Assembly (NCBI RefSeq): GCF_000226255.1
Contig: NZ_AGFG01000019.1
Span: forward strand, 113,168 to 177,167
DNA from: Desulfovibrio sp. A2
GTDB lineage: Bacteria > Desulfobacterota > Desulfovibrionia > Desulfovibrionales > Desulfovibrionaceae
Reading direction: 5' to 3'
Length of the DNA stretch: 64,000 nt
The position numbers and the translations under genes are program-made. The notes beneath the pieces were generated by a model. It saw only the letters and a list, made by a program, of their open reading frames with translations, did not search any database and was not told the origin of the DNA. Below, in pieces: positions 1-8,840 of this stretch. How positions within the stretch are numbered: the first letter of the stretch is position 1; each line of letters opens with the position of its first letter.

Positions 1-2
1 AC

Positions 3-230
3 TGCGGCTTTCTGGGCCAGCACGCCGTGCACGCCGCCATGGCGGGCCGCACCGGCATGGTGGTGTCCAAGCTTATGGACAGGTACGTGCACCTGCCGCT
101 GGACCTGGTGACGCGTACCCGGCGCAAGCTGAACGTGGCGTCCGACTACTGGCGGGCGGTGCTGGAGTCCACCGGCCAGGTGGATCTGGCGGGGATGGTG
201 CCGGATACCACGCGTGCCTGCCCGATCTAG
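3..230 (+). CDS. pfkA: ATP-dependent 6-phosphofructokinase, 3' end only
   Basis: Only the last 75 codons are in the window; the reading frame is open from base 3 and ends at TAG 228-230. The segment G-Q-H-A-V-H-A-A-M-A-G-R-T followed by a basic stretch and V-H-L-P-L matches the C-terminal part of group III phosphofructokinases, where G-x-x-A-x-x-A-A-x-x-G-x-T-x-x-M-V is well conserved. The enzyme phosphorylates fructose 6-phosphate in glycolysis in the cytoplasm. The active site lies outside the window, so ATP versus pyrophosphate specificity cannot be judged here. A structured repeat starts two bases after the stop codon. Confidence 0.75.
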   Translation, partial: CGFLGQHAVHAAMAGRTGMVVSKLMDRYVHLPLDLVTRTRRKLNVASDYWRAVLESTGQVDLAGMVPDTTRACPI

Positions 231-231
231 T

Positions 232-358
232 TTCCGGAGGGGCTTTCCCCCTCTGGCGGCGTCAGCCACCGTGTTCCGCTCGGGTCACGTACCGAAGAGT
301 ACGCTCCCCTCGCGGAACATGGGGCTTCCTTGCCAGATGACGAAATCCCCGTCCGGAA
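232..358 (+). repeat. Structured intergenic element, copy A (core 258-334)
   Basis: A large imperfect hairpin fills the gap after pfkA. The outer stem pairs 232-247 with 342-358 (one mismatch, one bulge). Inside are a stem TGTTCCGC (272-279) with GCGGAACA (312-319) and a hairpin CGTAC (288-292) with GTACG (299-303). The core 258-334 is homologous to 8659-8734 (+) and 47937-48013 (-). Conserved unpaired blocks are GCRTCA, GGTCACG, CGCTCCC and TTCCTTGCC. Stem sequences differ between copies but still pair. Function unknown. Confidence 0.7.
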
Positions 359-446
359 ACGGTGTTGCGCCCCGGCGCAACATTTTTGCCCACACGTTTC
401 GCATCGTAAGGTCACGTTCCTTCTTCCTTCCGGACACACCCACCCC

Positions 447-3400
447 ATGCCTACGCCAACGCTGACGCAGATCAAGGCCTCCGCCGGTTCGGGAAAGACC
501 TACACCCTGACCCGGCGGTTCCTGTCGTTGCTGGCGGGCGCGCGCGACGAGGACCGACGGGCCTGCGCGCTGGCCGCGGAGGGCGGGCACTGCTGGCCGG
601 ACATCCTGGCGGTGACCTTCACCAACAAGGCCGCGTCCGAGATGAAGGAGCGGGTCATACGCCTGCTCAAGGAACACGCCCTGGCCGATCCGGCCAAGAC
701 AGCAAAAGACGGGGGCGACAGTAGCGGTGCCGCGTGGCCCCCGGCCCGCGCGGCCCGCTGGGTGGACATCATCCTGCGGCGCTACGGCGCGCTGAACATC
801 CGCACCATCGACAGCCTGCTGACCATGCTGGTGCGCCTTGCCGCGCTGGAACTGTCCCTGCCGCCCGACTTCGAGCCGTCCTTCTCGCCCGACGAGTATT
901 TCGATCCGCTGTACGACCTGGTGCTGGACCGCGCCCGCCGGGGCGACGTGCAGTTGCGGGATGACGTGCGCGACGCCTGCCGCCTGCTGCTCTTCCACAC
1001 AGATTTTGAAGGGTTCACCGTGGGCGACAGACTGCGCGGCATTCTGTCGAAGCTGCTGCAACGGCATCTGGCCGAAGGCGGCCTGCCCGATGTCGATACC
1101 GACGCGCTGGCCGCCAAGCTGGTCGCCATCCACGCCGACATGCGCAATGCAACCGGAACGCTAGTGCGCATACTTGGCGAGGAACAGTTGGCCGTGGCCG
1201 TCCACTTCGGCAATTTCCTTGGCAAATGCACCGCCTGCGACGTGTTCGCCAAACCTCCCGAATCCTCCTATCTCCAAAAAGGCGGTCTTGACGACTGCCT
1301 GCTCAAGAAGTCGAAGGGCGTTGCCAGCGATGACGCGCGTGCCGCGTTCGCCGCTTGGCGCGACGCCTTCGCGGACTTCGCCGGACGGGGGCGGCTCATC
1401 CAGCGCGCCTTGCAGGTGGTCCCGCTGGCCGGGCTGGCGCGAGCCGTGGCCGCACAACTACCCGACTTCCAACGGCGCGAGGGCAAACTGCCCCAGCCGC
1501 TCATCCCGCTGCATGCCCGCGACATCCTGAACAACGAATTCGGCGTGTCCGAAGCCTTCTGCCGCATGGGCACGCGCCTCGCGCACATCCTCATCGACGA
1601 ATTCCAGGACACCAGCCGCGATCAGTGGGCCGCCATCGAGCCGCTGGCCGTGGAATGCCTGTCGCGCGGGGGCGGGCTGACCTGGGTGGGCGACGTGAAG
1701 CAGGCCATCTACGGCTGGCGCGGCGGCGATTCCGCCCTGTTCGACGACATCCTGGCATCCCCGGCGCTTACCGCCATCGTCCCGACGCCCGAGCGCGACA
1801 CCCTACCCCGCAACTGGCGCAGCCGCGTGGCCATCGTGCAGCACAACAACATGGTGTTCGCGCAACTGGACGACCCGCTGCGCGCGCGGGGCGTGCTTTC
1901 GGCCATGCTGGGCGAAAAGACGCCAACCCACGTGCTGGACGAGGCCGCAGCGTCGGTGGCACAGGCCTTCACCGGGGCGGCGCAGGGCGTGCCCGACAGG
2001 CCCGACGCGCAAGGCGGGCTGGTACGCATCGTCCCCCTGCACGGCGAGGACAACGGAGACCTGCGCGACAAGGTGCGCCAGCAGCTGCGCGCGCTGTTCC
2101 TGGACGATCTGGCCGCTCGCCGCCCGTGGCGCGACGTGGCCGTACTGGTGCGCAAGAACGACGAATCCGCCCTGGTGGCCTCGTGGCTCATGGACTGGGG
2201 CGTGCCGGTGGTCACCGAGAACAGCCTGCGCCTTGCCGACCATCCCCTTGTAACGCAAACCGTGGCCCTGCTGGCCTTCCTGGACTACCCGCCCAACGCG
2301 CTGGCCCTGTGGGAGGTGCTGACCGGCGCGGAACTGTTCGGCGGGGCAAGCGGTCTTTCCGACCGCGCGTTGCGCGACTGGCTGGCGGAGCGATCCGCCC
2401 GCGCCACCGACGATCCGCGCGGCGGCAAGGGGCTGCTGGCCGATTTCCGCGCCACCTTCCCCGTGGCGTGGGAAACGTGGCTGGCTCCGTTCTACGCCCG
2501 CGCCGGACTGATGGGCCCCTACGACACGGTGCGCGAAATCTTCGAGCGCTTCCGCGTGGCGCAGCGCCACCCCGAGGACATCGGCTACGTGCGCCGCTTT
2601 CTGGAGGTGGTGCACAACGCGGAATCGCGCGGGCTCACCTCGCTGGCCACCTTCCTGGAATTCTGGGTCGAAAGCGGCGGCGAGGAAAAGGTGCCCATGC
2701 CGGAAGCCATGGACGCCGTGCGGGTGATGACCATGCACAAGTCCAAGGGGCTGGAGTTTCCGGTGGTGGTCATTCCCTTCCACCACCAGCCCGACCGCAC
2801 CGACCCGCCGCTGGTGGTGGCGGAACTGGACGGCCAGCCGCTGCTGGCCCCGCTGTGCCCGGAAATGGGCGACCGCTACCACCGCGCGCAGGCGGCGGCC
2901 GCCGCCGAAAAACTGCACCTGCTCTACGTGGGCTGGACGCGGCCGGTGGACGAACTGCACGCCTACGTCACCTCTACCCCGTTTGCGGAACGGAGTTCGT
3001 CACTGCTGGCCGGGGTGCGCGCCCTGCTCACCGGGTGCGGCATCGACACGGAGCAGGAATACGTGACCGGCGCGGTGCCCCCGGCGCAGGAGGCAGAGAC
3101 GCCGAGTGATGCGACGCCGGAAGTCCCGCAGGACATGGAAGATGCGCGAGCCGTGCCGCATGCCGCACCAGACGGACCGCAGACCACGCCACCCGCCACC
3201 CCGCACGCGCCGCCTGCCCAGTCACCGGAGCAATTGCCGGACGCCGCCCCGTGGCGGCCCATGCAGTGGCTGCCGCGCCTGAAAATTTTCCGCAACCAGT
3301 TGGAGGAATTCACCTTCACCGAACGGCGACGCGGCATGCTGGTGCATGCCTGCCTGGAACAACTGCGCCTGACGGGCAACCCGGAGCAGGACGCCGCGCG

Positions 3401-3836
3401 CGCCGTGGGCCACGGCATGCGCGCCTTCCCCCTGCCGGTGCCGGAGCCGGAGGCCACCGCCCGCGAGCTCACCGCCATGCTGGCGTGGCTGGCGGCGCTG
3501 CCGCAGGCCGCGCACTGGTTCACCCACGGCGTGCCGGAACAGTCCATCATGGATGCGCAGGGCAGCATCCACCGCACCGACCTCATGGTGGACGACGGGG
3601 AAACCTGCACCGTGGTGGAATGGAAGACGGGCCGCCCCTCCGACGACCACGTGGCCCAGGTGCGCCGCTACCTCGGCCTGCTGGCAGAGGCCACGGGGCG
3701 CGGCTCCGCCGGCGTGCGGGGCGTGCTGGTGTACCTTGACGGGCGCACCGTGCGGCCCGTGGAACTGCGCGCCACCGACGCCGCCCCGCATAGCGACGCC
3801 CCCCCGAACGATGCCAATGAAGGACACCGCCCGTGA
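447..3836 (+). CDS. UvrD/RecB-family helicase with C-terminal nuclease domain (AddA-like)
   Basis: A 1129-residue superfamily 1 helicase-nuclease for processing double-strand DNA ends. Walker A is A-S-A-G-S-G-K-T at residues 11-18, Walker B D-E-F-Q-D near 383-387, followed by the motif III region G-D-x-K-Q-A-I-Y-x-W-R-G. Motif VI reads L-L-Y-V-G-W-T-R, slightly unlike the usual L-Y-V-A-L-T-R. A proline/alanine-rich linker (about 875-930) leads to a RecB-type nuclease domain with G-x-L-V-H-x-C-L and E-W-K-T-G-R near residue 1058. The frame is open upstream to an ATG at 330, but homology begins at ATG 447, since such proteins start a few residues before Walker A; no good ribosome binding site is visible. 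It overlaps the next gene by 4 bases and probably works with it as an AddAB-type complex. Confidence 0.85.
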   Translation: MPTPTLTQIKASAGSGKTYTLTRRFLSLLAGARDEDRRACALAAEGGHCWPDILAVTFTNKAASEMKERVIRLLKEHALADPAKTAKDGGDSSGAAWPPARAARWVDIILRRYGALNIRTIDSLLTMLVRLAALELSLPPDFEPSFSPDEYFDPLYDLVLDRARRGDVQLRDDVRDACRLLLFHTDFEGFTVGDRLRGILSKLLQRHLAEGGLPDVDTDALAAKLVAIHADMRNATGTLVRILGEEQLAVAVHFGNFLGKCTACDVFAKPPESSYLQKGGLDDCLLKKSKGVASDDARAAFAAWRDAFADFAGRGRLIQRALQVVPLAGLARAVAAQLPDFQRREGKLPQPLIPLHARDILNNEFGVSEAFCRMGTRLAHILIDEFQDTSRDQWAAIEPLAVECLSRGGGLTWVGDVKQAIYGWRGGDSALFDDILASPALTAIVPTPERDTLPRNWRSRVAIVQHNNMVFAQLDDPLRARGVLSAMLGEKTPTHVLDEAAASVAQAFTGAAQGVPDRPDAQGGLVRIVPLHGEDNGDLRDKVRQQLRALFLDDLAARRPWRDVAVLVRKNDESALVASWLMDWGVPVVTENSLRLADHPLVTQTVALLAFLDYPPNALALWEVLTGAELFGGASGLSDRALRDWLAERSARATDDPRGGKGLLADFRATFPVAWETWLAPFYARAGLMGPYDTVREIFERFRVAQRHPEDIGYVRRFLEVVHNAESRGLTSLATFLEFWVESGGEEKVPMPEAMDAVRVMTMHKSKGLEFPVVVIPFHHQPDRTDPPLVVAELDGQPLLAPLCPEMGDRYHRAQAAAAAEKLHLLYVGWTRPVDELHAYVTSTPFAERSSSLLAGVRALLTGCGIDTEQEYVTGAVPPAQEAETPSDATPEVPQDMEDARAVPHAAPDGPQTTPPATPHAPPAQSPEQLPDAAPWRPMQWLPRLKIFRNQLEEFTFTERRRGMLVHACLEQLRLTGNPEQDAARAVGHGMRAFPLPVPEPEATARELTAMLAWLAALPQAAHWFTHGVPEQSIMDAQGSIHRTDLMVDDGETCTVVEWKTGRPSDDHVAQVRRYLGLLAEATGRGSAGVRGVLVYLDGRTVRPVELRATDAAPHSDAPPNDANEGHRP

Positions 3837-6800
3837 CCGGCCCAGACGACATCCTCATGCCCGGCGCGGCCGCCGCCCGGCCCAGACGGTCAGCCGCCCG
3901 CCGCGCCGCCCCGCGCGCGTCATCCCGCGCCCCGCATGACGGGTCCGGCCCGCGACCGTTCCTGATCTTTCCGTGGGACACGGACTTCCTGGCCGGGCTC
4001 ACCGCCACGCTCGTCGAGGTCACCGGCGGCCGCCCCGGCGACGCCGTGTTCGTCTTTCCGCACGGTCGCCCCGGCCGCTACCTGGTGGACCGCATCCGCC
4101 GCGCCCCCGGCATTGCCCGCCCCTGCCTGCTGCCCCGTGTGTTCACGGTACGCCAGATGTTCACCCTGCTGCGCGCCCACGCCGAAGACCCCGCCGCGCG
4201 CCCGGCCCGGCCCATCCCCCTGCTGGACCGGGTGGGCCTGCTCATGGACTGCGTGCGCGGCCTGGCGCGGCCCGGCGACGAACTGTACGAGCACCTCGCC
4301 GCCACGGACCAGCGCCGCTTCTTTCCCTGGGGCGTGCGCCTTGCCTCGCTGATGGAGGAATTCTTCGTCCAGAACCGCGTGCCGGAAGACTACCAGTACA
4401 TGGAAGGCCAGGTGGCCCCCTTTGCCGCCGCCCTGCTGGGCGCGCTGGGCCGTATCCACGAGGCGTACGCGGCGGCGCTGACGGAACGCGGCTGGACCAC
4501 GCCGGGCTTCGACGCCTTCCGTTCCGTGCGCCTGCTGCCCGGCCCCGGTGAAACGGGGCGCGCCACCGAACGCCCGGACGGCTTCACCCTGCCCCCGCTG
4601 CTGGCGGGCAAACGGCTGTTCGTGGCCGGGTTCTCCACCCTCACCGGCACGGAAGAGGCGTTGTTCCTGCACCTGTGGCGGCACGAAGGGGCCACGGTGT
4701 GCCTGCACACCGACGCGGCCGTGGCCGACATGGGCGCGCGCCCGGTGCACTGGACTTGCGAGGACCACGTGCGCTGGCTGACCTCATGGCGAGCTGGCGC
4801 CGATCTGGCCTGCCCGCCCTCCGGGCATACGCCGTCGATCATGTTTCATGAAGGCTACGACCTACATTCGCAATTACTGGTCATGGAAAAGGAATTGCGC
4901 TCCGAAAGGGAAGGCGCGCGCGGGTCCGGCAATCACAGCGAGGCCGCTCCCTCCGACAACGCGGCCCCATCCGGCAATTTGAAGGAATCAAGTCTAACGC
5001 CAGCAATCGAAAGCGCCGAAGGCTCCATCCCCCCCGCGCCGGACGCCGATGAACTGGCGGGCACAGCCGTGGTGCTGCCCGATACCGGGCTGCTCATGCC
5101 CGTGTTGCACCACCTGCCGGACAAGGACGTGAACATCTCCATGGGCTATCCGCTGGTGCGTTCCACCATGGTGCGGCTGGTGGAAACCCTGATGCGCCTG
5201 CAGGAGACCGCCCGGCCCGCCACCTCGCTGGCCGGGTTGGAAGGGGCACCGGGCGAGTTGCCGGACGAAGGAGGGAGCAGCCCCACCGAAGGCTATGCGG
5301 GCGCAACGCCGACCGACCTGCGCTACCACTGGCGCACGGTCATCGAGTGCATCCGCCACCCCTACCTGAAGATGCTGGAACTGGATGGTGAACGCCCCCT
5401 GCGCGACCTGTTCCACCTCATGGAAAACGCGGTGCGCGGCGGGGCCAGCTTCGTGAACCCGCGCGCGCTGGCCCGCGAGGTGGCCCGGAAGGCCCCCGGC
5501 GGCGAACACGGCCCGGCGGCCGCCCTGCTGCACCGCGTGCTGGAGCTGTGCCTGACCCGCTGGGAAACGGCGGACACCCCGGCCCGCGTGGCCGAGGCCG
5601 TGGGCGCGCTGTGCGACCTCTTGCTGGCCCACGGCGGCACCCTGTGGGAACGCTTTCCCATCGACGCGGAATGCCTGTTCCGGCTCATGCAGCGGGTCAT
5701 CCCCGCCCTGCGCGACTGCGAACTGGCGGACACCCCCTTCCCGCGCGAGGTGCTGCACACCATTTTGCGCGAAACCCTGCGCGAGGAGCGCGTGCCCTTC
5801 GAGGCCACGCCCCTGGCCGGGTTGCAGGTGCTGGGCATGCTGGAAACGCGCCTGCTGCGCTTTCGCCGGGTTATCGTGCTGGACGCCACGGAAGACCGCC
5901 TGCCCGGCGCGCCGGGGCACGACCCGCTGCTGCCCGACAGCCTGCGCGCCATGGCCGGGCTGCCCGATTCGCGCCGCCGCGAACGGGTGGCCGCGCACAA
6001 CTTCCACCGCCTGCTGGCCGGTGCGGAAGAGGCCGTGCTGTGCTACCAGACCGGCGTGGACCGCAGCGGCCTGCTGGACGAAAAGAAAATCCGCAGCCGC
6101 TTTGTCGAAGAATTGCTGTGGCGCGAGGAACGCGCGCGGGGCAGCCTGCTCTCTCCCGGCCAGCCCCCACTGCATGCCGCCGCCTGCACGGTGCGTCCGT
6201 TCCGTTCCGCGCCGCGCCCCATCGAGCGTACCCCGGCCATCGACGCGGCCTTGGGGCGGCTGCTGGACGCGCCCGTGTCGCCCTCTACACTCGACGCCTG
6301 GCTGACCTGCCCGGTGCGCTTCTTTCACGAACGGCTGGCCGGGCTGGCCCCGCCGGACGAAGTGAACGAAGGCGACGACCCCATTGCCGTGGGCGACCTG
6401 CTGCACAAGGTGCTGCTGGACTTTCACCAGCCCCACAAGGGGCGCGAGGTGCGCCGCGACGAGCTTTCCGCCGAGCACCTCGCCCGGCTGTTCCTGCAAC
6501 GACTGGGCACCTCCGGCCTTTCCGCCCAGTTGCCGCCCGACGCCTTGCTGATGCTAGAGGTGGCCGGACCGGAACGCCTTGGCCGCTACCTGTCCCGCCA
6601 GCCGGAACGGTTCACCGTGCTGAAACTGGAGGAACCGGTGGAGGCCACCATCGACGTGCCGGGCAGCGCGGGCCGCCGCGTACGCCGCCTGCATGGCCGG
6701 GTGGACCGGGTGGACCTGCGCGGATTCGAAGACGGCGAAGGTGCGGTGATCCTGGACTACAAGACCGGCAAGGTGGAGTGGAAGCCGTCCGCGTGGTCCG

Positions 6801-7162
6801 ACGACGCGCTGTGGGAACGCATCGAGGTGTGGACCCCGGAGCGCGACCCCGGCCTGCTGGCCGACGTGGCCGGTGCCCTGCACGGCGTGCAACTGCCCGC
6901 CTACGTGTACATGTACGGCCAGCATTCCGGACGCGACGTGCACGACGCCGCCTGGGTCATCCTGCGCGATGCCGGGCAGGAGCTGCCCCTGTTCGGCGAC
7001 GGCGTGGACGACGAAACCCGTGATGCGGCCATCACCACCCGCATCCCCGCCCTGCTCGCCCTCCTGTTGCGGCACATGGCCGAAGCGCCGTTGCTGCTGC
7101 CGCGCGACGGCAAACATTGCGACTGGTGCTCCTGCGCAAAACTGTGTAAAATGCGTGCTTGA
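3833..7162 (+). CDS. PD-(D/E)XK nuclease family protein, AddB-like partner
   Basis: An 1109-residue protein translated from GTG 3833, overlapping the helicase stop by 4 bases (GTGA), which suggests translational coupling. The N-terminal half resembles an inactivated helicase core as in AddB. The C-terminal nuclease domain starts near residue 815 with S-x-x-x-L-D-A-W-L-T-C-P-x-R-F-F and carries the catalytic D-Y-K-T-G-K near 972. Cysteine 825 or so together with the C-terminal C-D-W-C-S-C-A-K-L-C (about 1096-1105) fits the split iron-sulfur cluster ligands of AddB-type nucleases. Residues 1-40 are a basic, low-complexity extension, so a later start is possible. Role inferred: recombinational repair of DNA ends with the preceding gene. 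Confidence 0.8.
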   Translation: MTGPDDILMPGAAAARPRRSAARRAAPRASSRAPHDGSGPRPFLIFPWDTDFLAGLTATLVEVTGGRPGDAVFVFPHGRPGRYLVDRIRRAPGIARPCLLPRVFTVRQMFTLLRAHAEDPAARPARPIPLLDRVGLLMDCVRGLARPGDELYEHLAATDQRRFFPWGVRLASLMEEFFVQNRVPEDYQYMEGQVAPFAAALLGALGRIHEAYAAALTERGWTTPGFDAFRSVRLLPGPGETGRATERPDGFTLPPLLAGKRLFVAGFSTLTGTEEALFLHLWRHEGATVCLHTDAAVADMGARPVHWTCEDHVRWLTSWRAGADLACPPSGHTPSIMFHEGYDLHSQLLVMEKELRSEREGARGSGNHSEAAPSDNAAPSGNLKESSLTPAIESAEGSIPPAPDADELAGTAVVLPDTGLLMPVLHHLPDKDVNISMGYPLVRSTMVRLVETLMRLQETARPATSLAGLEGAPGELPDEGGSSPTEGYAGATPTDLRYHWRTVIECIRHPYLKMLELDGERPLRDLFHLMENAVRGGASFVNPRALAREVARKAPGGEHGPAAALLHRVLELCLTRWETADTPARVAEAVGALCDLLLAHGGTLWERFPIDAECLFRLMQRVIPALRDCELADTPFPREVLHTILRETLREERVPFEATPLAGLQVLGMLETRLLRFRRVIVLDATEDRLPGAPGHDPLLPDSLRAMAGLPDSRRRERVAAHNFHRLLAGAEEAVLCYQTGVDRSGLLDEKKIRSRFVEELLWREERARGSLLSPGQPPLHAAACTVRPFRSAPRPIERTPAIDAALGRLLDAPVSPSTLDAWLTCPVRFFHERLAGLAPPDEVNEGDDPIAVGDLLHKVLLDFHQPHKGREVRRDELSAEHLARLFLQRLGTSGLSAQLPPDALLMLEVAGPERLGRYLSRQPERFTVLKLEEPVEATIDVPGSAGRRVRRLHGRVDRVDLRGFEDGEGAVILDYKTGKVEWKPSAWSDDALWERIEVWTPERDPGLLADVAGALHGVQLPAYVYMYGQHSGRDVHDAAWVILRDAGQELPLFGDGVDDETRDAAITTRIPALLALLLRHMAEAPLLLPRDGKHCDWCSCAKLCKMRA

Positions 7163-7504
7163 GGGAACGGGCCGCATCGGCCCTTCCGCGCCGCCAGCGC
7201 GGCGTCCGCCCGGCCACGGCCCGGCGGCGGTTGCGCCCATGCAGTGGGGACTGCACGGGAAACAACGCACCGCCGCCACCGCACCGCACGACGCCACCCA
7301 GCGTTTGCTGCCCGAAAGACTCCGATGCAGCCCACGGAGACCACTTGGAATCCGGCCATGCCGCTGGACCGTGCGTCTTCCGCGCGCCGCCCGCGCATGG
7401 TGGCACACCGGAGCGCCCACTCCCATGCCCTTGGCATGCACGCGGGCCCGGTTCATTCCGCGTGCCTTCACCGGCACGCACGCACCGCACCGGAGGACTG
7501 AATC
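7163..7504. other. Intergenic region without a recognised gene
   Basis: This 342-base gap separates the AddB-like gene from the flavoprotein gene. Short open frames run through it in several frames, but none has a ribosome binding site or a recognisable product. The only clear signal is the GGAGG at about 7491-7495, the ribosome binding site of the next gene. Confidence 0.5.
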
Positions 7505-8626
7505 ATGCCTTTTCCGACCCTGAACATTGGCGACCTGGTCGCCCGCATACCCATCGTGCAAGGCGGCATGGGCGTCGGCATCTCGCTGTCGCGCCTGGCG
7601 TCCGCCGTGGCCAACGAAGGCGGCATCGGCGTCATCGCCGCCGCCATGATCGGGATGAAAGAGCCCGACGTTGCCAAGAACCCCATCGAAGCCAACGTCC
7701 GCGCCCTGCGCCGCGAACTGCAGAAAGCCCGCGAACTGACCCAGGGCATCGTGGGCGTGAACATCATGGTGGCCCTGACCACCTTTGGCGAAATGGTCCG
7801 CACCTCCATCGAGGAACGGGCCGACATCATCTTCTCCGGCGCGGGCCTGCCGCTGGACCTGCCCAGGCACCTGCGCGACGCCTGCGACCAGAAGAAGGAA
7901 GAATTCCGCACCAAGCTCGTGCCCATCGTGTCGTCCGCCCGGGCGGCCTCGGTCATCGCCAAGAAGTGGATATCCCGCTTCGACTACGTGCCCGACGCCT
8001 TCGTGGTGGAAGGCCCCAAGGCGGGCGGGCACCTCGGCTTCAAGGCCGAGGAGATCGACGACCCCAACCATTCGCTGGAAGCGGTCATCCCGCAGGTGGT
8101 GGAAGCGGTGAAGCCCTTCGAGGACGAAAAGGGCCGCCGCATTCCGGTCATCGCCGCTGGCGGCGTGTACACCGGCGAGGACATCACCCGGTTCATGGAA
8201 CTGGGCGCGGCCGGCGTGCAGATGGGCACCCGCTTCGTGGCCACCCATGAATGCGATGCCGACGACCGCTTCAAACAGGCCTACGTGGACGCCACCGAGC
8301 AGGACGTGACCATCATCAAGAGCCCCGTGGGCATGCCGGGCCGCGCCATCGGCAACTCGTTCATCGAGTCCATGCGCGAAGGCGCGAAAAAGCCCTTCAA
8401 GTGCGTGTTCAAGTGCATCAGCACTTGCGAGCAGGAGCAGACCCCGTACTGCATCGCCGCCGCGCTGATCAACGCCATGAAGGGGAATCTGGAGAAGGGG
8501 TTTGCCTTCTCCGGGGCCAACGTGTTCCGGGTGGACCGCATCCAGTCGGTGCACGAACTGGTGTCCTCGCTCCAGCAGGAGTTCGAGGAGGCTATCAGCA
8601 AGCGCTTTGGCATGTTGCGCGCGTAG
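7505..8626 (+). CDS. Nitronate monooxygenase family FMN protein
   Basis: A 373-residue TIM-barrel flavoprotein of the 2-nitropropane dioxygenase / nitronate monooxygenase family. Seen in the sequence: the N-terminal FMN-binding segment with Q-G-G-M-G-V-G-I and G-G-I-G-V-I, the family motif E-G-P-K-A-G-G-H-x-G near residue 170 carrying the conserved histidine, and A-A-G-G-V-Y-T-G-E-D with G-A-x-G-V-Q-M-G-T-R-F phosphate-binding segments near 220-245. The C-terminal part has four cysteines (C-V-F-K-C-I-S-T-C and Y-C-I-A), a feature of a clostridial/delta subgroup. Members oxidise alkyl nitronates; related FabK enzymes reduce enoyl-ACP, so substrate is uncertain. GGAGG lies 10 bases before the ATG. 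It is followed by a structured repeat and a terminator. Confidence 0.85.
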   Translation: MPFPTLNIGDLVARIPIVQGGMGVGISLSRLASAVANEGGIGVIAAAMIGMKEPDVAKNPIEANVRALRRELQKARELTQGIVGVNIMVALTTFGEMVRTSIEERADIIFSGAGLPLDLPRHLRDACDQKKEEFRTKLVPIVSSARAASVIAKKWISRFDYVPDAFVVEGPKAGGHLGFKAEEIDDPNHSLEAVIPQVVEAVKPFEDEKGRRIPVIAAGGVYTGEDITRFMELGAAGVQMGTRFVATHECDADDRFKQAYVDATEQDVTIIKSPVGMPGRAIGNSFIESMREGAKKPFKCVFKCISTCEQEQTPYCIAAALINAMKGNLEKGFAFSGANVFRVDRIQSVHELVSSLQQEFEEAISKRFGMLRA

Positions 8627-8631
8627 GCGTT

Positions 8632-8760
8632 GCGCGTTGCGCTCTTTCGCTCTCGGGCGGCATCAGGCCGCGCCGTTTGCTCTGGTCACGCACCTTTAGT
8701 GCGCTCCCGTCGCAACCGGCTTGCCTTCCTTGCCGGAGAGCGAAATTTCCGCAACGCCCG
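8632..8760 (+). repeat. Structured intergenic element, copy B (core 8659-8734)
   Basis: Second copy of the element seen at 232-358, starting just after the stop codon at 8626. The outer stem has TTTCGCTCTC (8645-8654) pairing with GAGAGCGAAA (8736-8745), plus a further GCGTTGCG pairing outside an internal loop. The inner stem is GCCGTTTGC (8672-8680) with GCAACCGGC (8712-8720, one mismatch), and the hairpin is CGCAC (8689-8693) with GTGCG (8699-8703), a compensated change from copy A. Core length is 76 against 77 nt in the other two copies. Confidence 0.7.
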
Positions 8761-8785
8761 CAACGTGCCCCGCCCAAAAAACACC

Positions 8786-8813
8786 GGGCCGGAACCCTGC
8801 AAGGTTCCGGCCC
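8786..8813. terminator. Bidirectional rho-independent terminator
   Basis: A perfect 11-bp stem (8786-8796 with 8803-8813) and a 6-base loop lie between convergent genes. The + side runs into GTTTCTT; on the - side the stem is followed by TGTTTTTT. It can end both the flavoprotein gene and the long minus-strand unit whose last gene is the Xer recombinase. Confidence 0.85.
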
Positions 8814-8840
8814 GTTTCTTATGTTGTGGGGAAAAGTTCT

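Noticed and set aside
1355..3109. A 584-codon open frame on the + strand in another frame of the helicase gene
   Set aside because: Arg/Ala/Gly-rich composition typical of a shifted frame in high-GC DNA; the helicase motifs are all in the other frame.
6554..8554. A 666-codon open frame on the minus strand across the AddB-like 3' end and the flavoprotein gene
   Set aside because: It is antisense to two clear genes, is rich in His/Gly/Arg as expected from the complement of GC-rich codons, and has no ribosome binding site or motif.
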